The translations under genes and the position numbers were made by a program. Positions 58,940-64,000 of a DNA stretch of 64,000 nucleotides are shown here, piece after piece. The notes below the pieces were generated by a model. That model did no database searches, was not told where the DNA came from, and worked only from the letters and a program-made list of their open reading frames with translations. The DNA comes from Bremerella alba (GTDB taxonomy: Bacteria > Planctomycetota > Planctomycetia > Pirellulales > Pirellulaceae): the NCBI RefSeq assembly GCF_013618625.1, contig NZ_JABRWO010000002.1:186001-250000 (forward strand). Reading direction: 5' to 3'. Positions within the stretch are counted from its first letter, which is position 1; each line of letters opens with the position of its first letter.

Positions 58940-59208
58940 TGGCGTTCTCGATGGAAGAAAACAAAGGAGGCGAAAGGGCTCTGGTGAAAACTTGAGCCTA
59001 CTGAAGAATCATAACACGGGGAACTGAGCCAGCGTGTGGCACTGCCGCCCTCGGCAGTGTGGTGCGGCCGTCTCAGCATAATGCTCAACCAGGTCGATTG
59101 AAATCATTCCATGCGAATGAGATACTGACATCCGCTTCGTCTTCGCTTATCAAACGTTGACGCGACGTTTGTTCAGGCTCCCTGCTTCTTTAAGGTTCGT
59201 TTTGCTGC

Positions 59209-59985
59209 ATGTTATTCTCCTGGTTCAAGAGTCGCTCTCGTCGAAGGATTAAAGAAGCCGCGTTTCCTGAACCTTGGCGGCAAATCTTAGTCGACAACTT
59301 GTGGCAATACGCACGGCTGACCTCCGACGAAAAAACGAGCCTGCACCAATCGATGGCGGTCTTGCTGCAGGAAAAAAACTGGGAAGGCTGCAATGGTTTT
59401 CATGTCGACGAAGAAACCAAAGTGCTTGTCGCGGCGCAAGTCGGGCTGCTGACCCTGGGACTAGAAGACGAGTATTTCGACAATGTCTTATCGATTCTTA
59501 TCTATCCCACTGCCTACCGAGCGACGTCCCAAAGTTCGCCTGGTGCTGGTATTATCATCGAAGGGCAAAGCGATCGCCTGGGCGAAGCCTGGTACCGCGG
59601 CCCTGTGATTTTGACCCACCCCGATATCGTGGACGGAGCCCAGAGTACCCACGGAGGGCGCAATCTCGTCATGCACGAGTTCGCCCATCAAATCGACATG
59701 CTCAATGGTCGTGTCGCCGACGGTATTCCGCCCATCGATTCTCATGAAGAGGTCGAACGCTGGAACCACTGCTTTGAACATACCTACCAGCAATTGGTTG
59801 AAGATTGCCAGCGCGGCAGATCGGCCTTGGTCGACTGTTATGGAGCCACCAATAAAGCAGAGTGCTTCGCCGTCCTTTCCGAAACCTTCTTCCAACAGCC
59901 CCAGCGAATCGCTCAGAACGACCCCGATATGTTCCAAGCGTTATGCGGCTACTACCGACAAGACCCCCAACGTTGGCAAAACTGA
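59209..59985 (+). CDS. mtfA: Zinc-dependent peptidase of the MtfA family (M90)
   Basis: 258 aa. In E. coli MtfA binds the repressor Mlc and so affects glucose PTS expression, and it has aminopeptidase activity. The zinc site is HEFAHQID near 156 with a downstream glutamate in ECFAVLSETFFQQP. Further family blocks are PEPWRQILVDNLWQYARL, VAAQVGLLTLGLE and PVILTHPDIVDGA. It is basic at the N-terminus and has no signal peptide. It stands upstream of a sialidase-like gene, 46 bases away, which has its own AAGGA. Confidence 0.92.
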   Translation: MLFSWFKSRSRRRIKEAAFPEPWRQILVDNLWQYARLTSDEKTSLHQSMAVLLQEKNWEGCNGFHVDEETKVLVAAQVGLLTLGLEDEYFDNVLSILIYPTAYRATSQSSPGAGIIIEGQSDRLGEAWYRGPVILTHPDIVDGAQSTHGGRNLVMHEFAHQIDMLNGRVADGIPPIDSHEEVERWNHCFEHTYQQLVEDCQRGRSALVDCYGATNKAECFAVLSETFFQQPQRIAQNDPDMFQALCGYYRQDPQRWQN

Positions 59986-60031
59986 TTGCCAAACAACCCC
60001 TCCTGCCCTGCCTATTTAAGGAACTCGCCGC

Positions 60032-61042
60032 ATGGTTCGTTGTTTGATTTTATGCCTGACCTTAGGGTCTGTCAGCCTCGCCGTTTCCCCGCTGTTCGCG
60101 GCAGATAATCCTCAGGCCGAAATAATCAGCGTCGAGAAGATCTGGGACCAAGCTCCTCATAATGCATTCACTGATTTGGTCCGTTTCCAAGACCGATGGT
60201 TCTGTGTCTTTCGTGAGGGCCAAAAGCATGTTTCCAAGGATGGTGCTTTGCGTGTTCTAAGTTCGGTTGATGGAAAGAACTGGAAATCGGCGGCGCTAAT
60301 AACCTCGGACACTGCCGACCTACGCGATGCGAAGATTTCCGTCACTCCTGATGGGCGACTATGCCTTGCCGGTGCAGGTGCCCTGCATCAACCGGCCGCC
60401 GCTAAGCACCAATCGTATGTTTGGTACTCGGATGACGGCACAGACTGGAGCACTCCGACCGAAGTCGGCGACCCGAACTTCTGGCTTTGGCGAATTGCCT
60501 GGCACAATGGCAATGCCTACGGAATTGGTTATGGCACCTCAGGTGCCCGAGCCGCTCGTTTTTACAAGAGCACCGACGGAAAGACTTTTGAACAGGTTGG
60601 CCAAGACTTTGAGATCGACGGCTACATGAACGAGACCGGACTCGTGTTTCTTGAGGACGATACGGCCCTCTGCCTTATTCGCCGAGATGGCAAGCCCAAC
60701 GATGCGTTACTGGGCACATCCAAACCACCCTATTCTGACTGGCAGTGGAAGAGCACAAACACCTACGTCGGCGGTCCACAACTCGTAAAGCTCGACGATG
60801 GCCGTTTCATCGTTGGCGGACGAAGCCGTACTCATGGAGCGAAAACTACTGTCTGGGAACTCGAACCCAAAACAGCCACGCTAACCCCCCTGGCAGACCT
60901 TCCATCCGGAGGCGATACGAGCTACCCCGGAATTGTCGATCACGATCGCAAACTGTGGGTTAGCTACTACTCGTCTCACGAAGGCAAAACGTCCATTTAC
61001 CTTGCCAAACTAAAGCTGCCTGAAACGCCTTCGTCGAAGTAG
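60032..61042 (+). CDS. Exported sialidase-fold (Asp-box beta-propeller) protein
   Basis: 336 aa. Signal peptide LILCLTLGSVSLAVSPLFA, cleavage near residue 24. The mature protein has repeated Asp-box-like turns: SSVDGKNWKS, SDDGTDWSTP and STDGKTFEQV, with RFQDRWFCVFREGQ in the first blade. This fits a six-bladed sialidase/exo-alpha-sialidase-like propeller. Catalytic residues are not certain, so it may act on another sugar or only bind. It follows mtfA. Export suggests action on environmental polysaccharide. Confidence 0.8.
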   Translation: MVRCLILCLTLGSVSLAVSPLFAADNPQAEIISVEKIWDQAPHNAFTDLVRFQDRWFCVFREGQKHVSKDGALRVLSSVDGKNWKSAALITSDTADLRDAKISVTPDGRLCLAGAGALHQPAAAKHQSYVWYSDDGTDWSTPTEVGDPNFWLWRIAWHNGNAYGIGYGTSGARAARFYKSTDGKTFEQVGQDFEIDGYMNETGLVFLEDDTALCLIRRDGKPNDALLGTSKPPYSDWQWKSTNTYVGGPQLVKLDDGRFIVGGRSRTHGAKTTVWELEPKTATLTPLADLPSGGDTSYPGIVDHDRKLWVSYYSSHEGKTSIYLAKLKLPETPSSK

Positions 61043-61177
61043 CGAGAACCAAGGGTCAGAAGGTGTTCCTCGTCTCTTTTCGATTTCTCTTGACTCACTT
61101 CTTGGATGTTGTTGATAATATGGGCAATCGACGAAGCCTTTGTCTGCGCTCATTCCTTCTGCGAAAGGTTCTTTCTG

Positions 61178-61651
61178 ATGAAAACGCGTTTTATGGTTGC
61201 CGGTTTGGCCTTACTGGCGGTTGCGGCGGTTTCCCTGGTCGCGGCTGAAATCGACCTCGAAGGGGTTAAGTGCATCATGAACCCCAAGGCGGCGGCTAAG
61301 GCCGACAAGTCGCTTGAATACAAGGGTGGCGAAGTCTTCTTCTGCTGCAACAATTGCCCCAAGGGCTTTACCAAGAAGCTGGAAGCCAAAGACAAAACCG
61401 TCATGGCTAAGGCCAACCATCAGCTGGTCGCCACCGCACAAGCCAAGCAGGAACATTGCCCCTTCACCGGCGGCCCGATGAACAAGGAACTGACGGTCGA
61501 TGGAGCCACGGTTAAGTTCTGCTGCAACAACTGCAAAGGCAAAGCCGAAACCATGGACGGGGACGAGCAGCTGACCGCTTTGTTCGGTGAAGAAGCCTGG
61601 GAAAAGGCTGGCTTCGAAGTCGCCGAAGCGAAAAAGTCGGATACCAAGTAG
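61178..61651 (+). CDS. Exported protein with duplicated TRASH/YHS-like metal-binding motif
   Basis: 157 aa from ATG 61178 (AAAGG upstream); the open frame starts at 61106 but that segment is not coding. Signal peptide 1-23. Two repeats follow: C32-x23-CCNNC (C56, C57, C60) and C94-x20-CCNNC (C115, C116, C119). Each has the pattern Cys, beta strands, then FCCNNC, like the TRASH/YHS/MYM treble-clef family that binds copper, mercury or zinc. It probably handles a metal in the periplasm. It stands between the sialidase-like gene and a convergent SHD1 gene. Confidence 0.78.
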   Translation: MKTRFMVAGLALLAVAAVSLVAAEIDLEGVKCIMNPKAAAKADKSLEYKGGEVFFCCNNCPKGFTKKLEAKDKTVMAKANHQLVATAQAKQEHCPFTGGPMNKELTVDGATVKFCCNNCKGKAETMDGDEQLTALFGEEAWEKAGFEVAEAKKSDTK

Positions 61652-61674
61652 TTGGACTTTCGCTGGCAACGATG

Positions 61675-62250
61675 CTACCCAATCGGTAGCATCCGGCGGA
61701 ACTTCCAGGCCGTGCTCAGCACGAACACGACAAAGAACCCGATGGTTCGCACCGGTAAATGTGCGAACCACGGAGGCTTGGTCCCGCTCACCACGTTGCC
61801 ATATTCGTCTTCTTCGTACTCGATCATCACACCGCAGTGCGAGCAGTGATCGCCCACGCCAATGCTGGACGAGAGGGCCCCGTCGCAGCCGGTACAATAG
61901 TATTGAATGTTCTCGTTTTTGCGGGGCGGTTGGTATAAGTCCGCTCCGCTCAAGTCCTTGCTCGGGGACTTACTCTCAAGCTCTTTGACTTCTGCTGGTT
62001 CTGACACCTTGTCAGGCATCTGCTGGCGAAGGTACTTTCGATCGTTCTCGGAAAAGACCGTCAGCGGTATCGAAACTTCTTCGTCGTCTATTCGCAGCAC
62101 GACCATTTGATCGGCGGTCACATCAACCAGTTCGCCAGGCACCTGATTGCCGTGTGTATCCACCCAGGCTCTTGGCTCGTCTGCCTGAACGACGGCGTTC
62201 AAACCTACCCCTACCAAACCCAAAACAACCAGCGCACGGATGACACCCAT
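61675..62250 (-). CDS. SHD1-domain, zinc-ribbon, membrane-anchored protein
   Basis: 191 aa. Signal peptide or N-terminal anchor (RALVVLGLVGVGLNAVVQA). Residues about 25-80 form an SHD1 (SLA1 homology 1) domain (AWVDTHGNQVPGELVDVTAD, IPLTVFSENDRKYL), which planctomycetes use in many secreted proteins. A zinc ribbon CTGC...CSHC sits near 117-138, and a second hydrophobic span near 168-184. The order is unusual. It converges on the TRASH-like protein gene. The function is unknown. Confidence 0.8.
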   Translation of the reverse strand: MGVIRALVVLGLVGVGLNAVVQADEPRAWVDTHGNQVPGELVDVTADQMVVLRIDDEEVSIPLTVFSENDRKYLRQQMPDKVSEPAEVKELESKSPSKDLSGADLYQPPRKNENIQYYCTGCDGALSSSIGVGDHCSHCGVMIEYEEDEYGNVVSGTKPPWFAHLPVRTIGFFVVFVLSTAWKFRRMLPIG

Positions 62251-62481
62251 CGATAGGCTCCGTTGTGAAGAAAGTCGGAAGACAACGACCCGACCGCCCT
62301 AGCAACAGGCGAAATACTTAGGCCACCAGAAGCCTATACTACAAATGGTGGGGGTGTCGCCAACTTGCAGGAAAGTGGCAATGGACGTGACTCACTGCCC
62401 GAGAAACCTTCCCAGCACGATGGCCGCTGCGGCCAGCAAGTCCATCGTTTTTGGTGTGTTAGCATTTCTTCACATCAACAA

Positions 62482-63426
62482 CTACCGGGCATTCTCCGGC
62501 GCTAATATTCGCTCGCTTCGAGCTTCTGGTCGCGAGACGTTCCACGCCAAGCCCACGCGTTCCAACAAGCAGATCAAGCGGTACGACAAATCGAGTTCCC
62601 ACCACCTTCGCCCGTGGGCTGCGGCAGTAGGCAAGGCATGGTGGTTGTTGTGCCATCCTTCGCCGTGCGACAAAAGGCCGACCAGCCAGTTATTGCGGCT
62701 GTTGTCGCTGGTTGAATAAGTTTGGTAACCCCACATGTGCGTCAGCGAGTTTACCGCCCACGTGACATGCCATACAAAGACTGTCCGCACGGCCACGCCC
62801 CACACAAGCAGGCTCAATCCCATTCGCCAAACCTCGGCCGGACCGCCGCTCAGCCAACCGATGAATGCTCCGATGGCGAAGATCACCACAACGTGGGCCA
62901 TGAAAACAATCGTCCAGCGCTGCGATCGTTCTAACCACATATAAAACGGATCACGCATTAAGTCCTTCGCATATCGTTCCAAGTGCGAGAGCCGCGCGAC
63001 GTCTCGGTTGGTCACCATCAGCCAGCCCATCTGCCCCCACATGAAATTGACCAGCGGGCTATGCGGGTCGTGGGTTTGGTCCGAGTGTTGATGATGCAGC
63101 CGATGCGTGGCGACCCAGCGGGCCGGCGTATCCTGCAAACAGCACACGCCCAGCACGGCAAAGGTATGTTCCAGCCAACGCGGGCATTGAAAACTTCGAT
63201 GCGTTAACAAACGATGGTACCCCACCGTCAATCCCAGCATGCCAAACAGGTGATGTCCGATCAGCACCGAGGCCACCCCTGACCAGCTAAACAGCCACGG
63301 CCAGAAAGCCAATAGCGCCAGCATATGCATCCCGCCAATTCCGAGGACATACGGCCACCAGATTTTCGACGGAACAGCACCAGGCGGCTTTTCCTGACGC
63401 AAAGTCAAACGCGACACGCTGGCCAT
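62482..63426 (-). CDS. Membrane-bound acyl-CoA (stearoyl-CoA type) desaturase
   Basis: 314 aa from ATG 63426 (GGAG 7 bases upstream). It inserts a double bond into acyl chains using O2 and a di-iron centre. The three histidine boxes are HRLLTH (71-76), HRLHHQHSD (108 on) and HNNHH near 259, with further His in the N-terminal VLIGHHLF. Four or more membrane spans are visible. It would adjust membrane fluidity. A perfect dyad lies 51 bases upstream of the start. Confidence 0.93.
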   Translation of the reverse strand: MASVSRLTLRQEKPPGAVPSKIWWPYVLGIGGMHMLALLAFWPWLFSWSGVASVLIGHHLFGMLGLTVGYHRLLTHRSFQCPRWLEHTFAVLGVCCLQDTPARWVATHRLHHQHSDQTHDPHSPLVNFMWGQMGWLMVTNRDVARLSHLERYAKDLMRDPFYMWLERSQRWTIVFMAHVVVIFAIGAFIGWLSGGPAEVWRMGLSLLVWGVAVRTVFVWHVTWAVNSLTHMWGYQTYSTSDNSRNNWLVGLLSHGEGWHNNHHALPTAAAHGRRWWELDLSYRLICLLERVGLAWNVSRPEARSERILAPENAR

Positions 63427-63476
63427 GGGCACTCCAATGCCATTTAAAAAGGGGATCCTCCCCCGCAATCGTCGCC

Positions 63477-63491
63477 CAAGATTGAATCTTG
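63477..63491. promoter_or_regulatory. Perfect palindrome, possible operator for the desaturase
   Basis: CAAGATTGAATCTTG is a perfect dyad (7-bp arms around G), 51 bases before the desaturase start on its upstream side. It has the size and symmetry of a TetR/FadR-type operator. In the remaining 63427-63753 gap I see no gene. Confidence 0.4.
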
Positions 63492-63753
63492 TGGATTACG
63501 ACGGTACGAAATCGAAACTCGATCGAGCCGATGCCCGGAAATGAGAAGCAAGGATTCTAACCGCTGCGAAAGTATCCTGATAGCCAAGTTTATGCCAACC
63601 GCTTACCAAACCGGCCCATTCTTCCAAACCTATTGGCTCTCTCCTATCTTTCTGCCGTAACGGACATCAAAACCTTTTCGCACGGCTGGCAGTTCCTTAT
63701 GATCGGGGCCAACCCATCGCTGGCCATCTTCACTGTCGACCCAGGACTGAACC

Positions 63754-64000
63754 TTGGACCCCAATCATTTACCTGTCGATGATTCCTCTGCTTATCATTA
63801 CGCGCTAGACCAGTGCGTCGATCACTGGGGCCTGGTCCTCGAAAAGACCTCGCTCATTCGCGATGGCATCAATCATGTCTATGGCAGCGAAACCCGTGAC
63901 GGGGCCCCGGTCATCGTGCGGATTTCCAACGGGGCCGTACGCACTCGGGCCGAACTTTCAGGCGAGCTGCTGTGGCTAGCCCATCTGCGGAAAAACGGCT
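63754..64000 (+). CDS. Phosphotransferase/SrkA-like kinase, N-terminal part (cut by window end)
   Basis: The first 82 codons of a gene that continues past the window. TTG 63754 is chosen because a TGA stop lies two codons upstream and AGGA is 8 bases before it; no ATG occurs in frame. The translated part (LEKTSLIRDGINHVYGSE, VIVRISNGAVRTRAELSGEL, LLWLAHLRKNG) resembles the N-lobe of aminoglycoside-phosphotransferase-fold kinases, including SrkA/YihE and homoserine kinase II types. The putative ATP-binding residues are the R in VRIS and the E in the next helix. Catalytic-loop residues lie outside the window. Confidence 0.7.
   Translation, partial: MDPNHLPVDDSSAYHYALDQCVDHWGLVLEKTSLIRDGINHVYGSETRDGAPVIVRISNGAVRTRAELSGELLWLAHLRKNG

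Overview
The window is chromosomal DNA, most likely from a marine-type planctomycete of the Pirellulales (Bremerella/Blastopirellula/Rhodopirellula-like). This is inferred from family content, not from a marker search: a DUF1559 pseudopilin with a small lipoprotein partner, an SHD1-domain protein, an MJ0042 zinc-ribbon protein, a Tat-exported Gfo/Idh/MocA oxidoreductase, a large multihaem cytochrome with repeats, and many short palindromic intergenic repeats. Base composition looks even and moderately GC-rich, and I see no phage, IS, integron or CRISPR. Almost all of it is core metabolism with a few accessory genes. || Layout. 0-5 kb: tRNA-Met(CAT), an octahaem-HEAT-TPR cytochrome, a DinB-fold protein and a glucose dehydrogenase-like enzyme. 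5-10.7 kb: FdhF/YdeP-like molybdopterin oxidoreductase, MarR regulator, DinB protein, small membrane protein, DtxR-family metalloregulator and a GT61 glycosyltransferase. 10.8-17 kb, minus strand: cysNC and cysD (sulfate activation), rsmG, an exported SH3-like protein and map. 17.3-22.4 kb, plus strand: leuS, ppa, glgC. 22.4-26 kb, minus strand: four poorly characterised genes, including a cysteine-rich protein and a large zinc-ribbon membrane protein. 26-32.9 kb, minus strand: lpd-aceE-aceF pyruvate dehydrogenase genes, then rpsD. 33-38 kb: Tat oxidoreductase, VOC protein, tdh-kbl threonine catabolism. 38-42.7 kb: hom, an ApgM-family enzyme and lysC, an aspartate-to-threonine cluster. 42.9-48.8 kb, minus strand: cimA, valS and a bifunctional-nuclease-family protein. 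49-54.5 kb: pseudopilin/lipoprotein pair, FtsK with a long acidic tail, truB. 54.6-64 kb: acyl-CoA ligase, a third DinB protein, catalase, mtfA, sialidase-like protein, duplicated TRASH-like metal-binding protein, SHD1 protein, fatty-acid desaturase and the start of a phosphotransferase. || The strongest find is upstream of cimA. On the minus strand there is a good sigma70-type promoter (TTGACA-17-TAAACT), then a 24-codon reading frame rich in Val/Thr/Ile codons, then a choice between an antiterminator helix and a 9-bp intrinsic terminator ending about 60 bases before cimA. This has the design of a ribosome-mediated transcription attenuator for branched-chain amino acid supply. valS follows cimA on the same strand, so the switch could control both precursor synthesis and tRNA charging. 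Next in interest: the ApgM-like protein between hom and lysC is a good candidate for the non-GHMP homoserine kinase; several classes of structured intergenic repeats recur, one of them inside three same-strand gene pairs; and FtsK carries a glutamate/tyrosine-rich tail after its DNA-reading domain.
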